Positions 1 to 5,638 of a DNA stretch of 64,000 bases are shown here, in pieces. The stretch is from positions 2,356,001-2,420,000 of the forward strand of contig NC_014837.1 of the NCBI RefSeq assembly GCF_000175935.2, in the 5' to 3' direction. Source of the stretch: Pantoea sp. At-9b (GTDB lineage: Bacteria > Pseudomonadota > Gammaproteobacteria > Enterobacterales > Enterobacteriaceae). The notes under the pieces are model-generated. The model was given only the letters and a program-made list of their open reading frames with translations. It did no database searches and was not told the origin of the DNA. Position 1 is the stretch's first letter; every line of letters begins with the position of its first letter. The translations under genes and the position numbers were made by a program.

Positions 1-683
1 CGCTTCCACGTCATGGCTACCCAACGGATCACCAGCTTCAGGTCATCAACGGTGTAAGCATCACGGGAAGAGCGTTCTGTGAGTAAAATGGCAAAGGCTT
101 CAGCAGAGCGGCACGCAGTGCCTGTGACCTCGTTGTAATACTCCAGGACCTGTTTTGCCTGTGAGAGAACTTCCTCCGAAAATTCCCCCTTCTGGGGGTT
201 AGGGGGATCTGTATTTATTGTCTTTTGAATAGTGTCTTTTGTGTGTCTCCGTTTTGGTGACAACCCTGTCACTGATTCGGTGACACTATTTGTCACTGTT
301 TCGGTGACAGTGACACCGTTTTGGTGACACTCTGGAATTTGCCAGTCAGAAAGGCACTTGTTTGGGCCAATTTGCATCCCTTCACGAACCAGAACGCGCA
401 TGGCGATCAGCTCATTCTTAGCCTTGTTTACCTTTTGGCGTGGCAGTTTAGTCAGCTCAGAAATCTGGCTGTCAGAGATGCGATCCAGCTTTTTGTTGAA
501 GCCATAAGTTTTACGGCACACAGCGTGCGCTACCTTCGCCTGGTTACGCGTGAGGTTAGCGCCAATCAGCTCTTCGTACAGCTCGTTAGCCAGCCGAGTG
601 AAACCATCATCGGTATCGGCCATGCGTGACTCCACACGCTCTGTGCGAGCGGGAAAATTGATAACCTCAGCAGTGTTACTCAT
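1..683 (-). CDS. Phage replication protein O-like, 3' end cut by window edge
   Basis: The frame is open from the ATG at 683 to the window edge (at least 227 codons). The N-terminal 110 residues look like the phage replication protein O winged-helix domain (FTRLANELYEEL, then LTRNQAKVAHAVCRKTYGF). A low-complexity linker rich in VT repeats is encoded by DNA iterons. After it a segment with VLEYYNEVTG and DDLKLVIRWVAMTW resembles the C-terminal domain common in phage replisome organisers. The start overlaps the stop of the upstream small gene (ATGAGTAA). O-type proteins bind iterons in their own gene and recruit helicase, so this should be the phage initiator. The C-terminus and any P-like helicase loader lie off the left edge. 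Confidence 0.85.
   Translation of the reverse strand, partial: MSNTAEVINFPARTERVESRMADTDDGFTRLANELYEELIGANLTRNQAKVAHAVCRKTYGFNKKLDRISDSQISELTKLPRQKVNKAKNELIAMRVLVREGMQIGPNKCLSDWQIPECHQNGVTVTETVTNSVTESVTGLSPKRRHTKDTIQKTINTDPPNPQKGEFSEEVLSQAKQVLEYYNEVTGTACRSAEAFAILLTERSSRDAYTVDDLKLVIRWVAMTWK
251..329. repeat. Iterons inside the O gene: probable phage replication origin
   Basis: Four copies of a 12-bp motif, G(T/A)TT(T/C)GGTGACA, lie in one orientation at 251-262, 274-285, 298-309 and 318-329, so they are 20-24 bp apart, about two helical turns. Extra TGTCAC/GTGACA half-sites fall between them. An AT-rich stretch (about 205-245) adjoins them. This is the arrangement of the lambda origin, where O-binding iterons and an AT-rich unwinding region lie within O. 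Function is inferred from position and architecture. Confidence 0.72.
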
Positions 684-837
684 CCCCGGACCTCTCACGC
701 TTCAGCTGTTTAGCCTGTTCGAGAGCATCACGAAGATGACGCCCGACGCCGGGCGCTATCTGGCGCGCAAACTCATCGCGCGCCATGTCTTTATATACAG
801 TGTTTTCTGGTTGCGCTTTACGGCGTTTATGTCGCAT
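676..837 (-). CDS. Small basic phage protein of unknown function
   Basis: This 53-codon gene starts MRHKRRKAQPENTVYKDM and ends KRERSGDE. It overlaps the start of the O-like gene by ATGAGTAA, so it is probably translationally coupled to it in the rightward-lambda-type operon (cro-cII-...-O, here on the minus strand). The protein is strongly basic at both ends (RHKRRK; KQLKRER) with a charged helical middle, which suggests nucleic-acid contact, but I do not recognise a family. The start is an ATG at 837. Confidence 0.65.
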   Translation of the reverse strand: MRHKRRKAQPENTVYKDMARDEFARQIAPGVGRHLRDALEQAKQLKRERSGDE

Positions 838-895
838 AATTGATTTCGCTTAAGGTAATATCTGTAGAAGTCCCCGGCTGAGCAGTTCCCGCTGT

Positions 896-1081
896 TCAGC
901 CATCCCCTTCAAACTCCCTGAAATACTTCTCGAAATACCACTTCGGTACGAAACACAGATCCGGATAATTGGGCCGCATGAAGATGACGCGCCGGTCCTG
1001 CCGGTCATAACTGACAATGCGCACAATAACGCCCCGCCGGTCGCGGTATCGTTTATCGGTTTCAACATACCTTTCATCCAC
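896..1081 (-). CDS. DUF4222-type small phage protein
   Basis: A 61-residue product containing RDRRGVIVRIVSYDRQDRR, then VIFMR and YFEKYFREF, matches the pattern of the DUF4222 phage family (a short beta-rich protein). No biochemical role is known to me. A GTG at 1081 is preferred as start because GGAGG lies six bases before it; an earlier in-frame GTG at 1087 would sit on the ribosome-binding site itself. It overlaps the end of the cII-like gene, so the two are likely coupled. Its stop overlaps a further ATG (MAEQRELL..., 17 codons) that may or may not be translated. Confidence 0.65.
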   Translation of the reverse strand: MDERYVETDKRYRDRRGVIVRIVSYDRQDRRVIFMRPNYPDLCFVPKWYFEKYFREFEGDG

Positions 1082-1397
1082 CAGCACCCTCCGCAGGTTC
1101 GCGCAGGTGTTCCAGCATCGAAAGCAGCTTCCGGGCCTCTTCACCTGTCAGAATCACGTTTTGCTCACCACCCGGCGCAGCCACGCTACCCTGAGGCAAG
1201 CCCAGTTCGTGGATCATCCGGCACGCCAGTTCGAAAATGCTGATTTTCTGACGGCTTAACCTCGATGGATGTATCCCCATTTCCAGCGCGAGACTTTTAT
1301 TCCCCCGCGATATCGCCTCTCGGTGAAAGAAGCTCTCCAGCGCTTCAGGCTTACAGTTAACGCGAACGGAATTGCTCGCTATTGCAGTTGATTCCAT
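1074..1397 (-). CDS. CII-like phage transcription activator
   Basis: This 107-residue protein has a helix-turn-helix around residues 30-60 (GNKSLALEMGIHPSRLSRQK) followed by a helical segment, IFELACRMIHELGLP. The layout is that of the lambda CII / phage_CII family, which activates repressor and integrase promoters early in lysogenisation. It is the second gene after cro in the leftward operon, exactly where cII sits in lambdoid phages. A Shine-Dalgarno AGAAGGA precedes the ATG. The product is longer than lambda CII (97 residues) and diverged, so the call rests on position plus the HTH. A CII binding site (TTGC-N6-TTGC) was not found nearby. Confidence 0.7.
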   Translation of the reverse strand: MESTAIASNSVRVNCKPEALESFFHREAISRGNKSLALEMGIHPSRLSRQKISIFELACRMIHELGLPQGSVAAPGGEQNVILTGEEARKLLSMLEHLREPAEGAGG

Positions 1398-1459
1398 TGA
1401 TTATTTTCCTTCTATACGGATTGTTAGGTGGTACTCAAGTGAGTAAGTCACAAATCTGG

Positions 1460-1699
1460 TCAGGCAACTGAAACTTGTTCAGCTGGGAGGCCGTCTGTTT
1501 TATTTGGGTAGTCTTCGCTATTCAGCTCATGGGGCGTTACCTGCCAATTGGTTGCCTCTGACCAGCAGATAGCTTTCCGCCCCTTTGGTTTGTATCGGCC
1601 AGCAATAACTTGGCTAACAAAACCCTGGCTAACACCGACAACCACCGCGTAGTCCGCTTGACTAATGCCGTTTTGCTTCAGGTAGTCATTCAGATTCAT
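1460..1699 (-). CDS. Cro-type repressor
   Basis: The 79-residue product begins MNLNDYLKQNGISQADYAVV and continues GVSQGFVSQVIAGRYKP, a Cro/YdaS-like HTH (helices about residues 12-35). It also has the tail pattern ATNWQVTPHELNSEDYP common in lambdoid Cro proteins. It is transcribed divergently from cI and is the first gene of the leftward operon, behind PR. GGAGAAACAAC precedes the ATG. Expected role: bind the shared operators and repress cI maintenance transcription during lytic growth. Confidence 0.87.
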   Translation of the reverse strand: MNLNDYLKQNGISQADYAVVVGVSQGFVSQVIAGRYKPKGRKAICWSEATNWQVTPHELNSEDYPNKTDGLPAEQVSVA

Positions 1700-1726
1700 G
1701 TTGTTTCTCCATTTTTTAACACACTG

Positions 1727-1791
1727 ATATTAGTGCTACTGATTTACAAAATCAATAGCAGCACTATTTTTATAATATTAGTAATACAAAT
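1727..1791. promoter_or_regulatory. OR-like immunity region: three operators, PR and PRM
   Basis: Three imperfect 15-bp palindromes of the form ATTAGTGCTACTAAT lie at 1729-1743 (ATTAGTGCTACTGAT), 1754-1768 (AATAGCAGCACTATT) and 1777-1791 (ATTAGTAATACAAAT, half-conserved). Starts are 25 and 23 bp apart. On the minus strand TTGATT (1755-1750), a 17-bp gap and TAATAT (1732-1727) form PR toward cro, with the two best operators over it. On the plus strand TATAAT (1771-1776) with a poor -35 forms PRM toward cI, as expected of an activator-dependent maintenance promoter. Confidence 0.83.
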
Positions 1792-1803
1792 AAAATTGAG
1801 GCT

Positions 1804-2529
1804 ATGGCAAAGAAAAACGTTATTACTGAAGAAGACATCCAGACTGCGAACCGCTTGAGGCAGATTTGGGATGCCAAAAAAGAGCAGTTGGGATTGAACC
1901 AAGAGAAGGCTGCAGATTTCTTTGGGTTCAGCACTCAGGCTGCGATAAGCCAATTCCTGAACGCTAAGGCACCTATCAACACGGAAAACATACTGAAGTT
2001 TTCAGCATTACTAGAGGTTGCTCCTGAAGAGCTCAAGCCAAGTATTGGCCCATTACTCGCTCATATTAGAGGGACAGCAGCTCCTCAAGATAACCAGCGA
2101 AACGAGGCCAAATACGAATATCCTCTCTACACTAGCGTACAAGCAGGATCATTTACCGAAACAGGTACATACACTCAGCAGGATGCCAAAGATTGGGTAG
2201 CAACTACGAAAAAAGCCAGCGAAAAAGCCTTTTGGCTCGAAGTGTCTGGTCATTCAATGACGGCACCTCCCGGAGGCAGACCCAGCTTCCCTGAAGGCAT
2301 ACTGATTCTTGTTGACCCTGAACAGGAAGTGAAGCCGGGTGATTTTTGCGTTGCGGGTATCTACAACAACTCGGAAGTGACATTTAAGCGCTTTGTATGG
2401 GAAGACGGGACGCCGTGGCTGGAACCACTTAACACGAATCCGCGCTATCAGAGCATTCCCTGTAATGAGAATTGCCGGATCATTGGGAAAGTGGTTAAAG
2501 CTCAGTGGTCTGAAGATACTTTTGAGTAA
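1804..2529 (+). CDS. CI-type prophage repressor (HTH plus S24 peptidase)
   Basis: A 241-residue LexA/CI-family repressor. The N-terminal HTH covers residues 14-70 ([20 protein letters not shown]). The C-terminal S24 domain has the scissile Ala114-Gly115 (VQAGSF), nucleophile Ser151 (GHSMT) and general base Lys195 (VTFKRF). All self-cleavage elements are intact, so RecA-dependent induction should be possible. It should repress PR and the PL-like promoter through two operator triplets and maintain lysogeny. A GAGG lies close before the ATG; the short leader fits weak PRM translation. Confidence 0.93.
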   Translation: MAKKNVITEEDIQTANRLRQIWDAKKEQLGLNQEKAADFFGFSTQAAISQFLNAKAPINTENILKFSALLEVAPEELKPSIGPLLAHIRGTAAPQDNQRNEAKYEYPLYTSVQAGSFTETGTYTQQDAKDWVATTKKASEKAFWLEVSGHSMTAPPGGRPSFPEGILILVDPEQEVKPGDFCVAGIYNNSEVTFKRFVWEDGTPWLEPLNTNPRYQSIPCNENCRIIGKVVKAQWSEDTFE

Positions 2530-2548
2530 ATGAATAAGGAGTTGAATT

Positions 2549-2761
2549 ATGGATGATGTAGATCTGGCGCAGGAACGGGAAGAAGCGCACCTGGCTGCTT
2601 CACTCTTTGCGCGTAAACCGCGACTCATTAGCCGTAATGGCATGTGCATCTGGTGCCTGGACGAGGCTGTAGTGGCTGATACCGCGTTCTGCTCTGCCGA
2701 GTGCGGTGAGGATTACCATAAACACCAACGTGAGATGAAACAACGCATTCTTGTTGAGTAA
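2549..2761 (+). CDS. Small zinc-finger protein, DksA/TraR-like in character
   Basis: The 70-residue protein has an acidic N-terminal helix (MDDVDLAQEREEAHL) and a four-cysteine zinc site, CIWC followed 14 residues later by CSAEC, then a charged C-terminal helix. Phage TraR/DksA-type proteins have the same N-terminal character and a CxxC zinc module and act on RNA polymerase. The C-x3-C spacing of the second pair is unlike classic DksA, so another treble-clef family is possible. It starts 19 bp after cI (AAGGAG before the ATG) and is probably co-transcribed with it, hence expressed in the lysogen. Confidence 0.6.
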   Translation: MDDVDLAQEREEAHLAASLFARKPRLISRNGMCIWCLDEAVVADTAFCSAECGEDYHKHQREMKQRILVE

Positions 2762-2792
2762 TAGCCGCTAGAAGCACTGAACAGGAGCGAAA

Positions 2793-2873
2793 ATGCCAGA
2801 TGAGCATATACTACGCTCAATAGTAATTATCGTCATTGCTATAGCGGCCCTAATCTGGCTGATGAAGCCATAG
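2793..2873 (+). CDS. 26-residue membrane peptide (first of three)
   Basis: AGGAG stands seven bases before an ATG that opens a 26-codon frame: a short polar head (MPDEHILRS), one hydrophobic helix (IVIIVIAIAALIWLM) and KP. This is the composition of a single-span membrane miniprotein. It is the first of three consecutive genes of this size between cI and the PL-like operators. A TAGAAGCACT sequence matching the operator core lies at 2769-2778, just before the ribosome-binding site. Function unknown; superinfection exclusion or modulation of a host membrane protein would fit the location. Confidence 0.5.
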   Translation: MPDEHILRSIVIIVIAIAALIWLMKP

Positions 2874-2897
2874 TTAACAGGACAAAACAGGATTAGC

Positions 2898-2996
2898 ATG
2901 AAAATCGGATACTTGTTCCCAGTAGCTATCATCGTCGCTGGCTTAGCACTGCTGGTATGGTTCATCGCAAGCGGGGCTTATGCGCCGGGTGGGTGA
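2898..2996 (+). CDS. 32-residue membrane peptide (second of three)
   Basis: The frame from the ATG at 2898 encodes MKIGYLFPVAIIVAGLALLV, then WFIASGAYAPGG: one hydrophobic helix of about 20 residues starting near the N-terminus and a short Gly/Pro-rich tail. A weak AGGA precedes the start. The gene follows the first peptide by 24 bp. Size and hydrophobicity pattern, rather than homology, support it. I do not recognise the family. Confidence 0.45.
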   Translation: MKIGYLFPVAIIVAGLALLVWFIASGAYAPGG

Positions 2997-3033
2997 TGTA
3001 AAGCAAGAGAGTACCTGAGAGAGGAATGAAAGG

Positions 3034-3132
3034 ATGGTCATTCTTAATAAGTCGCTTAAAAGGTTGGCTGCGATAGCTGTAACTTTGGCGATGTCCTTAC
3101 TCCTTACGGGATTTGTGATACACATCTGGTAG
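3034..3132 (+). CDS. 32-residue membrane peptide (third of three)
   Basis: The ATG at 3034 opens a 32-codon frame: a basic head (MVILNKSLKRL) and one hydrophobic helix (AAIAVTLAMSLLLTGFVIHI) ending in W. GAGG lies 10 bases before it, although an out-of-frame ATG at 3026 with a 16-codon frame competes for the same site. The positive head and hydrophobic stretch would orient it N-terminus inside. Function unknown. No gene is seen in the following 125 bp. Confidence 0.42.
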   Translation: MVILNKSLKRLAAIAVTLAMSLLLTGFVIHIW

Positions 3133-3257
3133 GCCGGAAGAGACGTTTAGTTAGTCTCTCAAGCGCCATATGAGAAATAGAATTACAGATAGATTGGTGC
3201 AAGAGACAACAAGTGCAATCCAAGTTAGAGGGCTAACACTTTCCACAGGGACACCTC

Positions 3258-3661
3258 ATGACGTTAGACAGGATGCTTTCAATATTTGCAACAATAGTAT
3301 CAGTTGTTGCAGTGCCTGCAAGTGGTTACTTGAGCTATAGATACGCTATAAAAGGCGAGAAAAGAAAAGAATTCAATGCAGTAACGACAATTTGCGATTC
3401 AAACTTAGAGAGCAATTGCGCCTTCTGGATGAAAATCTCTATCCAGCAGGCGGAAAATTAGAGATAACTGAAGCTGAAATAGAATCCCTAATTGATGTCA
3501 GTAAAATTCGCTTGGCAAATAGGATTACTGTAGCGTGGAACGGTTACAAGGCTTCGCTTAAGAACTCAGGTAGCTTTACCGAGTATGGTGATTATCAAAT
3601 GCACGAATCATCATCAGTTAAGCGATCAATATCTGAATTGATGACCTACCTGAAGCGATAG
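3258..3661 (+). pseudogene. Frameshifted phage membrane protein gene
   Basis: Two overlapping frames join into one plausible protein. Frame one (3258-3461) gives an N-terminal membrane helix and KGEKRKEFNAV. Frame two continues as DNLRFKLREQLRLLDENLYP, ending ELMTYLKR at 3661. The switch lies at about 3383-3386 (GTAACGAC) and would be repaired by adding one base. After the shift frame one becomes unlike a natural protein (cysteine-rich, no helix pattern). No slippery heptamer is visible, so a real mutation or a sequence error is more likely than programmed frameshifting. The intact protein would be about 134 residues: one membrane span plus a charged helical cytoplasmic part, function unknown. 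Confidence 0.6.
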
Positions 3662-3669
3662 TAGCATAG

Positions 3670-3693
3670 CCCGGCCACCGCGCCGGGTTTTTT
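3670..3693. terminator. Rho-independent terminator
   Basis: CCCGGC (3670-3675) pairs with GCCGGG (3682-3687) around a six-base loop and is followed by six T residues. It sits between the frameshifted gene and the convergent YmgB-like gene and would end the cI-side transcript. Confidence 0.8.
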
Positions 3694-3949
3694 ATGCCAC
3701 GGGCAACCGACCCGTCCTGACCAGTTCAGCCGCATCCCTGTAAATTCCTTTACCAATTACATTGGTCTCGTTACGCCTCATCTCTTCCAGCTTCTCAGAT
3801 AATGTATATTCCGCTATGCGTTCACCGCTGAATTTCAACTCTAACACTGCGCTGCCAATAGCATTGGCGATCATTACCGCCCTTTCTTCGTCCATTTCCA
3901 TGCCTAAACCTCGCACAATTTTTGCCCAATTCACCTTATCACAGTGCAT
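3692..3949 (-). CDS. YmgB/AriR-like small regulator
   Basis: The 85-residue product has the pattern DEERAVMIANAIGSAVLELK, then FSGERIAEYTLSEKLEEMRR and DVIGKGIYRDAAELV-like helices. This matches the general layout of the YmgB/AriR family (EE..v...v..l...G..v....i...l). AriR is a small helical dimer linked to biofilm and acid resistance; phage copies are usually uncharacterised regulators. It is transcribed toward cI from beside the PL-like operators, on the strand opposite to both neighbours. No strong Shine-Dalgarno is visible at the ATG. The family call is tentative; the ORF itself has phage-like codon use and a downstream terminator. Confidence 0.5.
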   Translation of the reverse strand: MHCDKVNWAKIVRGLGMEMDEERAVMIANAIGSAVLELKFSGERIAEYTLSEKLEEMRRNETNVIGKGIYRDAAELVRTGRLPVA

Positions 3950-4000
3950 TAGCCGCTAATTGATGGGAATCAAAAAAATAAAATCCCTTACTTATCAGTA

Positions 4001-4067
4001 ATAAGTGCTACTCATAGGAATGATTATTAGAAGCACTATTGATAATTAATATTAGTGCTCCTATTAT
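4001..4067 (+). promoter_or_regulatory. OL-like region: three operators and PL promoter
   Basis: Three 15-bp palindromes with the same consensus as those beside cI lie at 4001-4015 (ATAAGTGCTACTCAT), 4026-4040 (ATTAGAAGCACTATT) and 4051-4065 (ATTAGTGCTCCTATT), spaced exactly 25 bp. A rightward sigma70 promoter, TTGATA (4039-4044), 17 bp, TATTAT (4062-4067), overlaps the last two. Repressor binding should shut the early operon, and loops with the operators 2.3 kb away are plausible as in lambda. Confidence 0.87.
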
Positions 4068-4107
4068 TAATGCCACAGCCCGACGCAGCCCACCGCAGAA
4101 AGCTGTC

Positions 4108-4119
4108 CGCTCTTTAACA
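4108..4119 (+). promoter_or_regulatory. boxA antitermination element
   Basis: CGCTCTTTAACA at about +34 of the PL transcript matches the boxA consensus (CGCTCTTTA in lambda nut sites, TGCTCTTTAACA in rRNA leaders), the NusB/S10 binding site. No clear 15-nt boxB hairpin follows it. Confidence 0.68.
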
Positions 4120-4271
4120 ATTCGGCAAGCGCTTCTGTATCAAGGCAGACAGTACGCAGCGCGCTCACTCCCTGCGACATCATGGATGGTGCTACAGGCG
4201 AGGCAAGACATACGCCAGCACAGTGAGCAAAGCGGAGGGTACAACTGATACACAAGCGCTTTTCAACACAA

Positions 4272-4290
4272 AAGGAGATAAATCATGTAA
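4272..4290 (+). promoter_or_regulatory. Start-stop element (strong SD, ATG then TAA)
   Basis: AAGGAGAT is followed at ideal spacing by ATG (4285-4287) and immediately by TAA (4288-4290). A strong ribosome site that leads to a one-codon frame can hold a ribosome without making a protein. It could protect or expose the structured leader behind it. It could also be the scar of a lost gene. Confidence 0.5.
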
Positions 4291-4748
4291 CAGCTAAACG
4301 GATAGACCGCTTATGCCCACCCTGGCGGGTGACGCATCGTGAAGACGGCGTATACGGTCTGGCTCCCACGGCGACGTAGTGAGGGAGAGGAGGCGCAGGC
4401 ATCACTGAGTAACCGGTTAGCGCCCGGTTAACGCGTAAGTAGCTTTAACGACGAATGACAGCCCGGAGTACCGCAGCAACATGTTGGGCTTAAAAGTAAA
4501 GGCGGTGGATAAGCCGGGCATCATCGCGGCACACAACGGTGAGGGCACTGCGCCGGATATGTGGCCAGCACCTGTGTAACTCCCCCTGGCGGCGAGGTAG
4601 TGAGGTCGCAAAGACGACGTTACGGGCAACGCGGCGCAAGGTGGTCAAATGCAGTGCTCTCCCCGTTGTGGTGAATTGCAGTCCATCGAGCCAACCAGAA
4701 GACCAGCGCCTGGCGCCACAATCCCATAAATGCTGTGTGTAGTTGTTA

Positions 4749-4773
4749 GCCCCCGCCTCGGGGGCATTTTTTT
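4749..4773 (+). terminator. Strong intrinsic terminator ending the PL leader
   Basis: GCCCCCG (4749-4755), loop CCT, CGGGGGC (4759-4765), then A and seven T residues. It stands before the first early gene, so transcription of the whole early operon from PL would need antitermination or a further promoter. Confidence 0.87.
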
Positions 4774-4793
4774 GCCTGTCGCAGGAGTACGTC

Positions 4794-4871
4794 ATGGAAA
4801 TTTGCCTTGCACTGGCTGTCCTCGCCGCACTCTCGCTGGTGCTGGCAGTCATCATCCTTCCATTTATCTGA
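4794..4871 (+). CDS. 25-residue hydrophobic peptide
   Basis: GCAGGAG lies six to ten bases before an ATG that opens a frame of 25 codons, MEICLALAVLAALSLVLAVI then ILPFI, almost entirely one hydrophobic helix. It is the first translated frame after the leader terminator. Hydrophobicity and the good ribosome site support it; no family is recognised. Confidence 0.45.
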   Translation: MEICLALAVLAALSLVLAVIILPFI

Positions 4872-4902
4872 CCGCATTCATTCATTTTGCGAGGGACCAC
4901 CC

Positions 4903-5307
4903 ATGCAAATTATTCCCAAGCTGACGAGCCAGCGCCTCGCTGAGCTGCCGTCCGGCACGCCGATCCGAATCGGCAATCAGACGGTCATTTTTGACCACTG
5001 CGCGGTTGAGCAGGACTACAAAGGGCACCATGAGACCTTTGTTCACTACATCGACGGCACCGGCCAGCGGCGCAGACATCTGGAATTTACCGTCCTTGAG
5101 TCCGGTACCGAATTCACCGATTCAGAACGGTGTGATTACTGTGGCCGCTTCCGCCACCAGGGCGATACAAAGCTGGCTGTTATCCGTTTCTGGAACCGCA
5201 CCGAGCAGCGAACCTTCTGTACAGACAGGGAGTGCGCCCGGCTTTATCAGCAAACAATCAGTGTCCCGGCAGCGCGCCCGGGAAAACCCCGGAGACGTGC
5301 ATCATGA
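4903..5307 (+). CDS. Phage zinc-binding protein of unknown function
   Basis: 134 residues from the ATG at 4903 (GAGGG ten bases upstream). An N-terminal beta-rich region (TPIRIGNQTVIFDHC) precedes a zinc-ribbon-like part with CDYC and a later CTDREC pair. The C-terminus is basic (ARPGKPRRRAS). The layout suggests a nucleic-acid-associated protein but I do not recognise the family. Its stop overlaps the next ATG (ATGA), so the small early genes here are packed and coupled. Confidence 0.7.
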   Translation: MQIIPKLTSQRLAELPSGTPIRIGNQTVIFDHCAVEQDYKGHHETFVHYIDGTGQRRRHLEFTVLESGTEFTDSERCDYCGRFRHQGDTKLAVIRFWNRTEQRTFCTDRECARLYQQTISVPAARPGKPRRRAS

Positions 5308-5438
5308 ACCCTCTTTATCGACAGCAATTTAAGCACCGGCTTACCGGCGCTGACTTTCACCCCCGCCGCCGCACTTGGCTGATTCCTCTAGCACTAGCCG
5401 CGCTTGTCGTGGCGGGGATGTGTGCCGGATGGATGTGA
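5304..5438 (+). CDS. Small membrane protein with basic head
   Basis: 44 residues: a basic head (HRLTGADFHPRRRTW) and one membrane helix (LIPLALAALVVAGMCAGWM) reaching the C-terminus. Start and stop both overlap the neighbouring genes (ATGA at the front; the next ATG begins ten bases before its end), which supports real translation. The positive-inside rule puts the N-terminus in the cytoplasm. Role unknown. Confidence 0.55.
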   Translation: MNPLYRQQFKHRLTGADFHPRRRTWLIPLALAALVVAGMCAGWM

Positions 5439-5638
5439 CCATTATTCCCACCGAATTCGCCCTGAAAGAGGCGATGCATAACCTGACGCTCGACACGATT
5501 TTAGCCATCTGCGAGCAGAACCAGATTACCCCGGCGGAACTGGTGACGCTAGCTCACCGACTGGCGCAGCGCGAAGCGAACGCCGACGCATTCACAGGAG
5601 AGTTTTATGTCCACAATCATTCGCGTGATCGACACTGA
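5429..5638 (+). CDS. Small helical phage protein
   Basis: 69 residues: MDVTIIPTEFALKEAMHNL, TLDTILAICEQNQITPAELV and TLAHRLAQREAN, a pattern of short amphipathic helices. It overlaps the preceding gene by 10 bp and the exonuclease start by 32 bp, so it is probably coupled to both. Unknown family; small proteins in this position in lambdoid phages are often accessory to recombination genes. Confidence 0.6.
   Translation: MDVTIIPTEFALKEAMHNLTLDTILAICEQNQITPAELVTLAHRLAQREANADAFTGEFYVHNHSRDRH

Larger units (their letters stand above)
4074..4773 (+). other. Structured non-coding leader of the PL transcript
   Basis: About 700 nt between the PL start and a strong terminator contain no convincing coding frame. 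They hold a boxA-like sequence, an ATG-TAA start-stop element and several hairpins (CACCC/GGGTG at 4318-4331; TAACCGG/CCGGTTA at 4410-4430). A 15-nt motif, GGCG(A)(C/G)GTAGTGAGG, is repeated at 4370-4384 and 4591-4605. In lambda this place holds nutL and N. No N-like arginine-rich protein is seen here, so antitermination by an RNA element (as with HK022 put) or by a distant factor is possible. It may also be processed into small RNA. Confidence 0.55.

Noticed and set aside
850..1077. 75-codon minus-strand frame starting MKGMLKP
   Set aside because: It overlaps the DUF4222-type gene in another frame and has an unnatural Ser/Ile/Arg composition. Only its last 17 codons (from an ATG overlapping the DUF4222-type stop) might be translated.
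4120..4170. boxB-like hairpin after boxA
   Set aside because: No 15-nt stem with a GNRA-like pentaloop could be drawn downstream of 4119; only short GC complementarity is present.
4490..4900. 136-codon minus-strand frame and several 60-70 codon frames in the PL leader
   Set aside because: They run against or across the leader, lack ribosome sites, and have compositions (Arg, Ser, Cys rich) typical of antisense frames. None resembles an N antiterminator.
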